Shown here piece after piece: positions 11,835-23,617 of a DNA stretch of 64,000 nt. The DNA is from Pyrocephalus nanus (lineage: Eukaryota; Chordata; Aves; Passeriformes; Tyrannidae). The notes under the pieces were generated by a model. It did not search any database. It had not been told where the DNA came from and saw only the letters and a list, made by a program, of their open reading frames with translations. The position numbers and the translations under genes were made by a program. Positions within the stretch are counted from its first letter, which is position 1; the number at the start of each line of letters is the position of its first letter. The stretch is taken from positions 35,002,634 through 35,066,633 of the forward strand of contig CM076260.1 in NCBI GenBank assembly GCA_038380795.1. Direction: 5' to 3'.

Positions 11835-11960
11835 GAGCTCCGCGGGAGAGTGGCGGGATGGCCGGGCGTGTGGAGCGGCGCCCCCTGGCGGGCGGCGGGC
11901 CGGCAGCGCCGACGGGTCCTGGAGCGCGTCCGGGAGCGGGCACGGCGGGACCGCGTTGAG

Positions 11961-12530
11961 TGAACTCCCCTGTCCAAAGCATCCAGGAACCACTCTGGCA
12001 GTAGCACTCACACCACCTGAGCTGCGACCGAAGTCCATCCACAGCAACAACACTCCACACACAGACCAGTCAGTCCTTCCGGCTCGACCCTACACGCTTC
12101 TCCAGAAGTCCTTCAGCTGATCCTTTGGGAAAGCAAAAAGGAAAAAGTTACAAGTGTGTTGCTTTCCCTAATGCAAAGGTCAAACTCAAAGCAGCCCTTT
12201 TGGCTTTTACGCAGAAATGCCCTCCTAAAGCTTCTCTAAAGTTTCAGCCTTGGTTGTCGGCCCTTGTGTTTTTAATACATTTTAGCACATCTCTGGAAAT
12301 GTTTAAAATAGGCAGAGAAATTAATGACCCCTGTTTCCCTGACCACTGTCTCTCAAATAACCACAGAACAATTGCAGTCTGTGCTTGCATGTGCTCTCCA
12401 GTGAGGGTCTGTCAGTTGTGTTTGTTGTGAGAGTCACGTTGCTTTAGGAATTTTTATGCCAGCATTTAGTAAATGGCAAAATAAAACTAGTTCACTTGAG
12501 AAGACAAATGAACATTGTTCGCACACACAT

Positions 12531-12531
<1 letters not shown>
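11961..12531. other. Flank of the CpG island, no gene
   Basis: GC content falls quickly after 11960. No plus-strand exon with a credible donor and family match was seen. A divergent non-coding transcript from the island remains possible. Confidence 0.6.

Positions 12532-12577
<46 letters not shown>
12532..12577. repeat. (CA)n microsatellite
   Basis: A near-perfect CA dinucleotide run of about 23 units, preceded by an interrupted CACACACATG segment from 12521. Translations across it give spurious His/Thr or Cys/Val repeats. Confidence 0.97.
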
Positions 12578-12578
<1 letters not shown>

Positions 12579-15500
12579 TTTGGTTCTCTCTTCAGCAGAC
12601 TTGGAACGAAAAGATTTTTAAAGGAAGTTTTCTTTGGTGAATGTTGGATACTCATCGCAAGTGAGAAACCAGTTAAAGTCCTATTACTGTCTCATTTCCT
12701 GTTAGCTTGAGAGATAAAGACAGTGCTTCCAATATGGTCTTTATGTATCCCAGATTTTTTTACGCTAGTATAAATTATAGTTTAAATTCAAAGAAGCAAA
12801 GAAATATGGGCTCTGTATTTTCCACACAAGTGTACAGGAATTTGCTAAAGTTGCTGCAGCACTTCTTTCAATCAGGCCTATTGTCTGCAGATGGAGTATT
12901 ATATTTCTATTTGCAAAGTATTATTTTTCGTCTTTGTGGGCAACTTCTGCTGTTCTCTACAGAAAATGTGGGATCTGATCAAGGAGAGGATGCCCACGTG
13001 AACTAATATACTAGAACAATTTGTTACATGTGACAGCCTACTGATGGTGAAAACATCAGTTTCCAACATTTACTCTTTTATTGCATGAAAAAGCATGGAG
13101 TGAGGCATGAGCATTTGAAGAGAAATATGGAAATTAATTAAAAGAATGTCAGTCTGATGCTTCATGCCTTGATCCTGCTCAGATTTAAGCCAATGCAAAT
13201 TTTGCTATTAACTTCAAAGTGATAGCTGTGACATCATTCATTGATCATGAGAGTTACTTCATATATGATCAAATAATCACATCAAGGGCTCGGTCCTTGA
13301 AGCTGCTAAATAACTGTTGCACATTGAAGCTTTCCTATTTGCAGAAATATGTTCAAAGAGCCTTGTACAAAGTATAGAAAAATGTGCAGAGGGATCAGTG
13401 CTGTTGGAAACCTCAGTGCCCATATGGGAAAGAAAAAAAATCCAAACCACTCTTGATGACTGTGGTGGAGAGGAGGCATAGCCTGGTGTTGAAATGTCAT
13501 CCAGTGCATTCAAATAACATGCACAATAGCCACTTAAAAGATTTTCATTTCCTTCTAATGCCAACCAGTTGGAGCAGTTTTCTCAAGAGCTTTTAACAGT
13601 GGAGCATAGAAAAGGGGAGAGCAGGGCTAACCACAAAGTTCAACCAACATGGCAATTTGGGCGGCAATGCTAGTAAAGCAGAAGGATGGACACAAATTTT
13701 GAAACAGATCCTGCTGGACAGAGCCCCAAATTATAAGGTAAAATTGTGGCTCTGCTGGCATGCGTGAGAAGCCTTTGTTGACTTCTGTGAAACCAGATTT
13801 TGCTGCTGTAGTCATTAGCTTCTCATTTATATGTGTGGCATGTGTACACTTAGCATATATGTTTTTCTTGCTAAAACAGCAAAAATATAAGGCTTCATAT
13901 ATTAGTATAGTAATTTCAAAATTACAGCAAAATTAAAAGGAATGATATATCCACACTTTTATTTTGTTGTCTAATTTCAGTTTTGTATCATCCATAAATG
14001 TCAGTGGGGGAAAAGACATCAAATAAAAAAGAAACAAAAATTTCTGCCACATTCAGTTTGGCTGAAGCTTTGAATCAGATAGTATTTCAGTACTGAACTT
14101 GCAAATATGTGAAATATGAGATTATGATAATAAATATTTAACCATATTCTTGGTTATGTTTTGTTTTAAAGGTTAACAGTTTTCTACTGAATGAAAAGCA
14201 AACAAACAGTAGTGAACTGAGAAGTTAAAACTGCATTCTCTGTGTACACCCACTGTGATGATACTTCCTTAAATGACAATGCAATAAAAACCCTTTTCAG
14301 TAGGCGCATCAGAAAAAGGAGAAGCCTTCCCTAACTATAAGTTGCACAGAAAATTGAAAAATCATGTGGAACTGTATTTCGTGTGAGAGAAAATGGTAGT
14401 TAAATTAGGATTAGTTATAAAATAGTTCATCCCACTATAATTTCAGTGTGAAAGAACTTTTTTAATACTTTCACTTTTAGTTCATTGCAGGTCTTATTTT
14501 GCTCTGCCACTGATCACCATAGTCCTCAGATCCCAAGGGCTGAATTTATTCTTGACTGTGTTACAGTAGCTAGACTGAACTTAGCATCAGTCTAAAAAAC
14601 CCAGCAGGTTTTTTCCATCATGCAGTTTCTCCATGGGCTGAGAACTGAATTCTGTGCTGTGTTTCAAATTATTCCAGGGACCTAGATTGGTCGTGAATCT
14701 TATTTCCACTTGTGTCCCTTGAAGGGAGCTGCAGAGTTTGGAGTATGGAAACTGGGCTGTCGTGTTGCTGGCCATTTCCCGTTTTCTGGAAGTTAGCAGA
14801 CATGCACTGTTTCTCATACGCTTTGAAAGTGGATCTTCCCTATGTCTTGTTTGTGTAAATGTTTAATTGCCTTAACGTTGTGCCCTGTACTGCCAAATTT
14901 TCAATTCCTCGGGAGGGGTGCAAAGTTGCTGTAATTACTGGCTGCAGGAATAAACCCTTCACCATCATAAATGAAACTCTCCTATCGCCAACTGTAAGCA
15001 TTTAAAAGTGCCTTCAAGAGGGTAAATGTTTGCAGTCAATAATTAAAGCTGCTTCTCACTCACACAGATTAAAAGAACTGCATTTGCCAACATTTAACAC
15101 CATTTTTTCTTTCATTTCCCGATTCTCCATAAACTTGTTCAAAAGTTTGTGTTGTTGTAATGCAGCTAGTGGAGCAAGATCCCTCTTGTTACAGACTTTC
15201 ACTTTTGACAAATCCTGGCAAAATGATTGCACAAAGATACAAACGTAGCTGCTTTGACCATCTGTGGCATTTTTGAACTAGGTTAATGTTATCCTGTGCC
15301 TACTGTAGGTCCTTCCTTGCTGGTGAATATCCTCAGTTCTTGACATCAGGCAACGTGCTCACAAATCCTACTCTACAGGACTGGAGAAACAACTTGGGTC
15401 GCTTCCACCTCAGAGTCATTTGAACTGCAAACCCTCATCTGCCATGAATATTCTCCTTTGTATATAGAAAGTTTTGTAATAAATTTTCCTCTTTGTGTGA

Positions 15501-16016
15501 AGACATGCTGCATATGTTTGGTTTTGAAAAAAATTAAGGTAAATATTTTTATAAAAATTTCTTGGTGGCTTAGGAAAGATTAAACTCAGAAAATTCTGCA
15601 AAGAAAAATTAAGTGCTTTGATTTATTCGAATTTTTCAGATCTGTAACATCTTTCATTGATCCTGACAACATATCTGCTTAACACTGGCAGGAATATTAG
15701 CTGTGCATTTCAGATTTTCACTTGGTTATTTTTAGTTCTTCTGAAGCCTGGGAAATAAGAAATATAACCGCTTTGAACAGTCTGAAAGAGCCAACTCTAG
15801 CAGGGCCTCTGAATCTGATTAGATAAAACAACAAAGAGGTTCTGTTAGGGCAGAGGCAGGAAGAAGTAAGGTGGGTGGCAATATCTGTCATAACTCAGGG
15901 GAAATGTAGCCTCAAAGCACTCAAAAGTGGGTGAAAAAAATAACATAAGCAATAGACAACTTTCCCACATCTTAGGTCACTCTCTGAATGCAGTTTGAAG
16001 AACTTTCTCTGTGCTC

Positions 16017-16019
<3 letters not shown>

Positions 16020-16061
<42 letters not shown>
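16020..16061. repeat. Poly-T tract (T42)
   Basis: A pure 42-base T run. The flanks show neither an AATAAA signal in minus orientation nor target duplications, so a processed pseudogene is not supported. Confidence 0.95.
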
Positions 16062-16063
<2 letters not shown>

Positions 16064-19000
16064 ATTTTTAAAGTACAATAAACAGCACATGCATGTGTGT
16101 TTATATTAAAAAGCTGATTTAGGGGAACATTTTTTCCCTACAGATAAGTATCCAAAAAAGTGTAGTGTGGCAACTGCGATTACTTTTGTCAGTACAGACA
16201 GTATAAGATTTAAAGGGATAGATTTGCAATTTTCCACATTTTTCTCAGAAAGTAAATTAGTTTAAGAATTGCCACATTAGGAGATTTCTCCCTAAAATAA
16301 AGGTAGTCATAACACTGCATTGCATCCAATTGTCCAAAAAAGGATCAAACTGTTGTGTTCAGTGCAACTGGAAAGTCTTCAGTTTTTTTGGGGATTGATT
16401 TAAAAATGATCTGTGATTGGAATGGTGGAAACCTGGGACACCCATTCGGCTAAGGGTTATGTTTGCCCATTTTCAGTGTAGGGTGCTTATTTTAGGTTGG
16501 AAGAGACTGAAGGAAAGATTTGTGCATTTTCTCAGGAAAATCAGTCAAAATGTTTTTGAAATTGCTGTGCATCCACAATGTTGAACTTTGTCTGTGTTAG
16601 AGGCTGGGAGTGTTACCCGTTTGAGGCCCACCGCCAAGTGTGCCTGCCCCCAGGCATGGCTGCAGCTGAGAAGCATGCTGCTTGTTCTTCCTATTACAGG
16701 TGTATCTGAACAGTCCCTGCAACCTGCTCTTTCCCTGCCTGTTGCTGCCAGCATTTCCCTGGTAACTCTAGGTCTGTCTTCCCTGGCACAGACAGGGTGT
16801 GTAATGGTAGGTGCATACAGGTACGGTAGTTAATGCTAATCCGATATCTGTTTTCATTGCTCCGGTGGTTTAGCCCCCCACACCAGGCTGAGGGTGTTTG
16901 GCCACTTGCATGGGTCCTTGCACTGAAATGGACTTTTTGCATCTTTGGCAAAAGGCTTGTTGCAGTTATGCTGCTAAGGTAATAATTATTTCATTAAGCA
17001 GTCAATTACTGGACAAGATTTTCTAGTGGCTTGAAAGGTCATTTCTTTATTTGGTGGATTGCTTGCTTTGCCATATACTAGCCTACAGTTTTAGAAAGAA
17101 AATTTGGAATGCCCACTCATTTATTTACCAGGAGTTTTATTCAACTTTTTAACCAGTTCTGTAATCCACAGTTTTCCTGACTTCATCTCTGCTATAAACA
17201 GTATGCCTGTGAACCAAGCACTTGTAAGTGGTATTTCTATGGCATTTTCAGCATGCTAGATGTATTTACATTGTACATTTAGGCAGGAGAGGTGGAGTGT
17301 TAAATTTATCTCTATTACCTCTTTCCTCAAATTTTTTCTCATTGTAATTTCATCAAAAAATAGTCCACTCCACATTTTGTATTTTCTTTGAAATCTCTCT
17401 GTGATGTTTAGTCTTACATTCCTACACAGGGAATTGAGCTTCACATATTAAACCTGAGGGGGCAAAACCAGCTCCTTGTCAGGAATTATTGCCTATGCAA
17501 GTTCTGCTCCACTGACTGATCCATGGACTGCCCAGGTGAACATAAAGGAAGCCTTTTTTTCCCTGCTGAATGGAGAAAGGGTAGATAAGTGCATATGGAT
17601 ACCCTTTTTTGTCTTTGGCCAGTGCAGGAATAACCCCCTCAGAACCAGGTTCACAGGTAATAACAAAAGCCCAATATTGATGGGGGAGACAGGATGAGAA
17701 CTGCAAGTCTGTTCTCCGTGAGAAGCAGGTTTACATGTTTTGTCAATTTAATGTAGCTGTCTCACTTGTAATACTTTTGCTCATGGAGACAGAGGGCCCA
17801 GTCCCATGCTGTTTGTACAGATGCTGTTAGTATAGAGATGGGGGATGGGGAAGTCAGGGAAAGCTGAGGTCTTCTCTGCAGCCTACTTGGGGATGTTTCA
17901 GCTAGGTGCAGATCCCTCACCTACAGCACATTTTTAGAGTGCTAGCTTTGTTGCCTTGTGCTGGCAGCGCTTGACAAGGAGATCTCATTCTGCACCAGGT
18001 GAAGCAATATTTCTGTAGTCAGCACATGGCCTGCTTTTCAATTTAATTTTTCCATACCTGGAAATAAAGATAATCTAAACTGATGTTCTGTGTACAGGGA
18101 ACAAAAGTCACCAGACAGATACTGTGGAACAGAAAACCTCACTACTCTGGAATTCAAATGTGGACAGGCAGATATTTTTTTTCCCTATAAACAGTGCTTT
18201 AGGTAGGGATATCACCTGTCATTACTTAGAGATCTTCAGCGGTGGAACCTTTAGTGTCTGTTTACCACCCACCTAGTACCAAAAATGCCACCAAGAGATT
18301 GGCTTGTTGAAGGACTAAAATAGTCCTTAAAGCTCAGCCTCAAAGGACTATGACACCTGCATTCCCATGTCTTCTCTTTCTCTCCGTGTCTACCCTGCTA
18401 ATCACCTATTAGCTCTTAAGGTGCCAGAAATAAACACCAGCAGTCCCAGGGTTCAGACAGTGTATACTGAGAGCTGTGAAAACAGCCTTTTGCAAGCATT
18501 TGTCTGGAAAATAATACCTAGCTTAAGGATTTAAAATCCATTGAGGTTCTTTGTTGTTTCAGGCTTCTGGGAAGTGGTCATTTTCCTAATGTGATAAGAA
18601 ACTGAAATGTTTTCAAAGAAAAGACACTTAGATGTGTGGCCTGCCTGGATTAGTAAGACTGGAAGCTGCTGTTCTGTGAATCCCTTAATTATGACAAACC
18701 TTTCTTGGGAAGCTGCTATATTTATTTAATGCAATATTAAGCTCTGATTTTTACATGACTACTAAGTGTATTTAGGTGTCACGGTTTTCTTGCAGTGCAA
18801 TAATATTTGATTTGATTTTATTAAACTTTGGATAAGCTTGGGCTTTTTGTTCATTTCCTCCACTCTGAGGGATAAAATAGCCCGGTGTGAAAGCCTTTTA
18901 AGATTCAACAATATTATTCAAGCATGGCATCTGCAACTAATAACTATGCAACTTTGAATGAAAAAAATGTCTAATTATCATGGAAAAGGGAAGATGGTTG

Positions 19001-19156
19001 ACTCATCTTCTGCAGTTTGGATTACATGTGTGGGACTGTGTTTTGGATGGAGCACTCCAGAATAGCAACACTCCATCAAAAACACAGTCATGCACCTGTA
19101 CTCCAAATGGCTGAATAAGGCAAAACACATGTCATCTGAACACTGTGAATCAAATT

Positions 19157-19199
19157 AAAAAAAAAAAAAAAAGGAAAAAGAAAAGAAAAGAAAGGAAAG
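19157..19199. repeat. Poly-A grading into (AAAAG)n
   Basis: An A16 run followed by GGAAAAAGAAAAGAAAAG-type purine repeats: a strand-asymmetric polypurine tract. Confidence 0.9.
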
Positions 19200-21011
19200 C
19201 TGGAAGAGAAATAAAGACAAATACCATAACATTGGTGTGTGTGAAGACTTGTTTCTCTAAAGCTCCTTGAGTGATTTATTTTTTGCTAAATCTCTGTTCG
19301 CAAGCCATGTTTGATTTTACTCAATGCTGTTATAGACACTGCAACCGGATCTTATGGAAAGGACTGCCAGCAACTGTTTGATCCTGATAAATTACAATAA
19401 CAGGCACAATTTACAATGAGAAGCTATTGCTGCTTCTGGCTCTAATGTGTGATGAGGTTTAAAACATGGTGGGCCAAAATTTTCCTTACCTGGAGGCCCC
19501 CTCAGACCACTCACAGGAGAGTGTTAAAAGAGCCACTGAGCAGAAGAAATTTGCATTCACAGCAAAAGCCAGGCCCAATTTTATATCAGAGGTGAGCGTG
19601 TGTGTGTACGTGTATCTGCCTGCATTTGGGGTGAAAGAGATGTAGGGGAAAGAGGCACAAGAAGTGTGTATAATCCATGTATTTGGGAAACTATGTGTTA
19701 ACTGAGCAGCGCATTCCCCTGGTTCCTTCTACATGTGCACACATGCCTCACCGATCCCCCCAGCGCTACCCTCTCCACCCCCCTTTATGCCTGCAATGCA
19801 TATGTGTTGTGAATACTGAAGTATTTGCTCTGGAAAGTTAATTGATGACTGGCTGCTTATTTGATCTTCATAGTGTCGAGTTCAAAACATAATGAGCGAT
19901 AAAACCCACCCAATAGCTGGATGTGGAAAGAGGTGCAAATTCAGAAAAGTGATACGAATTAGAACCCCCTGCATATTTTCTTCGCAGTAGCATTTCCAGC
20001 CACCTGCCCCTGATTTCAGAAACGTATACAAGCCACAATCCACACCCAGAGAGTAAAGCCTGATTTTGTGAGATATTTCATTGCCTAAAAACTTTTGATA
20101 ATCTCAGCAGATGCTGTTTTGCCTATTTAGGGGACTTTGAGTCTAATCAGGTCCACATACCCATTCTTACTGATGTGCCGAGAGGTAGCTGTCCTGGAGG
20201 CAAATGTTAATAATCCAAAAAAGATACATATTAAAGAATGAAGCAGTGAGAAAGAGATGTTGCAAGAAAAAGACAAACAAGAAAAAGGTATTGACTACAT
20301 ATACATGAACCTGTGCAATTTCTGATAAGCTCATATTGCTGGTTCCTCCTGTAGGGAAGCATACAATGGCAGAAGAGGAAATCTCGCACACTTTTGTTAG
20401 TGAAATGTTGAATGAAGCTTCAGAAAGTCTCTAGTAGTGATATTTAGGGGCTCTGACAGATTGTTTACTAGACTTCTGAAGGACTGTAATGCACCTCTTC
20501 TAACACTGGATTCCTGTCTTTGGGAAGTGTTCACGGAACTAAGACTGAACCAAGACTCTTGTTTGACCTCACCTTCTCTTAGGTGCTTTGTCCAGCTATT
20601 GTTAGGTCCACATGGAGTGTGTCCAGAGAGGATAGGGATAAGTTTTCCTCTATTCCAAGTTTGATTCTCCCTCACTCCAGCATGTATAAACACTTGCACA
20701 TGAACAGCAGAAGCTGTCCCTAGTCCTATGTTCACAAATGTAATTTGTCTGTGTTCTCTGCCTTTAACAAATAAGCTCTGCCATTCCTTTGCTTTTCCCC
20801 TCTCTCTTCCCATTTAAAATCCTATATGTATTACACTAACCATTCCTCTTCTCCTTTGAGGAAATATATGCATACATGTACCTACCACCCCCCCCCTTTC
20901 CCTGCCTCTGCTCCCCAAATTTTTATATAGTATCGGTATTTTCCATGTCACTTCCGGAGAGAGGCAGGCAGAGTTGCTGCATGTATTTAAAATGTGAGTG
21001 CATGTGTGTGG

Positions 21012-21032
21012 ACACGTGTGTGCACACACATG
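21012..21032. repeat. Alternating purine-pyrimidine GT/CA tract
   Basis: Twenty-one bases alternate strictly purine-pyrimidine and contain the palindrome GTGTGTGCACACAC (21016-21029). This is a candidate Z-DNA-forming tract within a wider GT/CA-rich patch. Confidence 0.8.
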
Positions 21033-21600
21033 CTCCTGTGTATAGGTGCACCCCTGTCTCGGGTAGTGAATGACTGTCTGGGTCATGGAGAATCAAGTGG
21101 GAGAGGTGAGCATTGACTTGTACCTCTAAAGCATGGACACGGTCTAGAAGAGACAAAGTATGAAATATAGGTCTTGAATTCAAAAGAGATATGGTTTGAG
21201 GAAAAAAGAGATAGATATTTCTGTAATTCTGCAAATGAATAGATGTTTAATGTCAGTATCTATGGTCTCTGTGTGAAGGTGCAAACCACCTAAGAAAAAG
21301 AAGCTAAGAATCATTTCCAAAGAGGTGCCCATTTGTATTAGCTATTCTGCAGGATATATGGGTGCCAAAAATTAGGTTGGATAATTTCAGGCCAGGTTCC
21401 AAGATTACATGTCTACCAGGAAGGCGTATGATGGAAACTGAAATGAGACATGATAAATTGATCACAGGAGAAAAAATGTTGAAGTCAAAATAATCTAGAA
21501 AAGGGATTCACCTGAAATTAGAGTAATGGTTGCGAAAAGTAGCCTAACTCTTTCAAAATGAGGGCAGTCCATGGTAAATGCCTTAAATGAGTTTTGGTGG

Positions 21601-21647
21601 GTTTTTGTTTGGTTGGTTTTTGTTTTTGTTTTTGTTTTTGTTTTTTC
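21601..21647. repeat. (TTTTTG)n simple repeat
   Basis: Repeats of GTTTTT with minor variation. No gene overlaps it. Confidence 0.9.
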
Positions 21648-23576
21648 TGAACGGGCTGGTCAAATTGCCAAAAATCAGCAAAATTTAAGGGATTCTTTTT
21701 CTCTATTTGTCCCATAGTGGAAGAAGAAGCATGATTATAATTTCTCTGCACTTCTGGGGAGTGTAAGTAACATATCCACAGCTCGGTGTATTCCCAGAAT
21801 ATACAGATCTGTTGTCCTGTCTTTGGAAGTACTGTGGTACTGAGACTGATAACTCGTGTGATTATGATCTGCCCTTTAGGAAAGCAGCCATTAAAACATC
21901 GCTTTCCCTAGTAACTGGTTCTGGTTAGTAATAATGATTATCCTTTTCTTAAAAAAATCCATCTAATTCATCACTTAAATGTTTGGCTGGAGCCTTCCAC
22001 TTGTGAGACCATCCTCTGTTAGATTAAAGAGCTCTGGAGTGCACTCTATTTCTTCTCTGTGAAAGTACTAATACATTGAAGCCAAACCACGTCTTGACCA
22101 GCTGTGACTTGAGGCAAGCAGGCTTGCTGTGGGAAACTACTCGTTTCATTTTAAACCAGCCTCTCTGATAATATAACAGCAGGATGTGCAAGTCACTGGA
22201 GTTTACCCTTCCACCTGCTCATGTGGACTGCAAGCAGCAAATTCAAACAATGAGAGAGCTAACGACCAGTGACAGCAGAGCTGGCCACACGCAGTCCCCC
22301 TGTATGGCAGCTTTACTTCAGTGGAGCCGACATTGCCATGGGGGTTTTAAGAGAGGGATTTCCGAGTGTCCCTTCTGCCTTCTCTAGGCAGCAAACTACC
22401 TCACATAGTTCAGATTTCGTCATGAGTTGTGTTTACTGAGTTGTCAGAGATAAGCTGGTCTCTGGAGGCAAATGTTAGCGTGGGGAACAGAAATGCCAAC
22501 AGTGAGCACATATGGCACTGTTTGTACTCTTAAGTTTGAAAGAACTAGACAAGTTAACAAATACAGATGTTTAAAATCAGTAAGAGTGTTTAATGAAAAC
22601 AAACAAAATACTGTAGTCTATAAAGCTAAACTTGTTTTTCTTTTGCTCCTTTTGACAAGCTGGGATTAGTGTTTTTCTGAACCTATACCCTCCTTGACAT
22701 ATGGGACATTTTTGAGGGACGTTAGTCCCAGCAGATGCCTGGTGATGCTTGGGTGTATGCCTCTGATTTTTAGCTAGTTAATAAATCAGCTTTTACAACC
22801 ATGTGTATCCTATGATTTAGCACATGCGTAACAATAATACTGGATTAGGAATAACAAACTGTTTCAATGCAGAGAATATTTTATTTCTTTGTAATATTGC
22901 ATACAATAAGAGCCTTTCTGTAACATAAACAAAAGATTCGTGCTATTTGTTCATTTAGCCAATGCCCTTCATCCCCATGGGTCAAATTTGACTCGGAATT
23001 ACATTAGTACAAATGCAGAGTACCTCCACTGAGCTCAGTAAAACTCTTTCCATTCACTTCAAAGGGTGCTGCTTCAAACCTCATGCAGCCTGCTTTCCAC
23101 AGGCACCAGCAGCCACTTCCTGCCTAGTAAACTGCTTAAGTGACATTCCCTCAATTAAAAAGACTCATGTAATGCTTTACCTAATCAGAAGGTTAAATAG
23201 TGTCACATTGCTTTCATACAAAAATCTTTTTCCTATGTGTTCTGTTCTTGTTTTTGCAAGGAAGACTTTCTTTGTAATTTTCAAGGCCCCTTTGCAGATA
23301 TTTGTTAAGCTACTACCACAAATTACATCATCCTTGGCTTCAGCCTTTGAAAGTGAAATGGTATTTAAAAATATGAAATTCTGGTAGCAATGTCACACCC
23401 GAAGTTGACGTTTAAAACAAAACTGACAACAAAATCAACTGCCAGGAAATGGACTATTTTTTAAATTATACATCTATCATGTCAAATTTGGGTTAATCTC
23501 TCGAGCCAGCTCAAGGATGGATGAGGTAATATTTGCACATGTTGTGGATAAGATAGAATGAAAATGGATTTTCTCT

Positions 23577-23579
<3 letters not shown>

Positions 23580-23616
<37 letters not shown>
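23580..23616. repeat. Poly-T tract (T37) after a short CT run
   Basis: A 37-base T run preceded by CTCTCTCT. As at 16020, no retroposed gene is visible next to it. Confidence 0.93.

Positions 23617-23617
<1 letters not shown>

Larger units (their letters stand above)
11390..11960 (-). promoter_or_regulatory. CpG-island promoter of CEP162 with non-coding exon 1
   Basis: This is the only GC- and CpG-dense block in the window, about 570 bp in otherwise AT-rich DNA, and it lies 1.5-2 kb upstream of the CEP162 start exon. It contains an RFX-like X-box (11628-11641), two copies of TTCCCGCCGCGGGA (11772-11785, 11821-11834) and a CACGTG E-box near 11681. A plausible first-exon donor, GCGGG|GTGAGG, sits at 11614|11613 on the minus strand. 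No TATA box is evident, as is usual for CpG-island promoters. Several overlapping long reading frames on both strands here (Pro/Arg/Gly/Ala-rich) reflect the lack of AT-rich stop codons and are not genes. Islands like this often fire in both directions, but I see no plus-strand gene to pair with it. Confidence 0.85.

Noticed and set aside
11492..12062. Several overlapping reading frames of 130-170 codons on both strands
   Set aside because: They lie in the CpG island, where stop codons are rare. They are Pro/Arg/Gly/Ala-rich, overlap each other in several frames and match no family.
12434..12710. Cys/Val and His/Thr repeat peptides
   Set aside because: They are translations of the (CA)n microsatellite.
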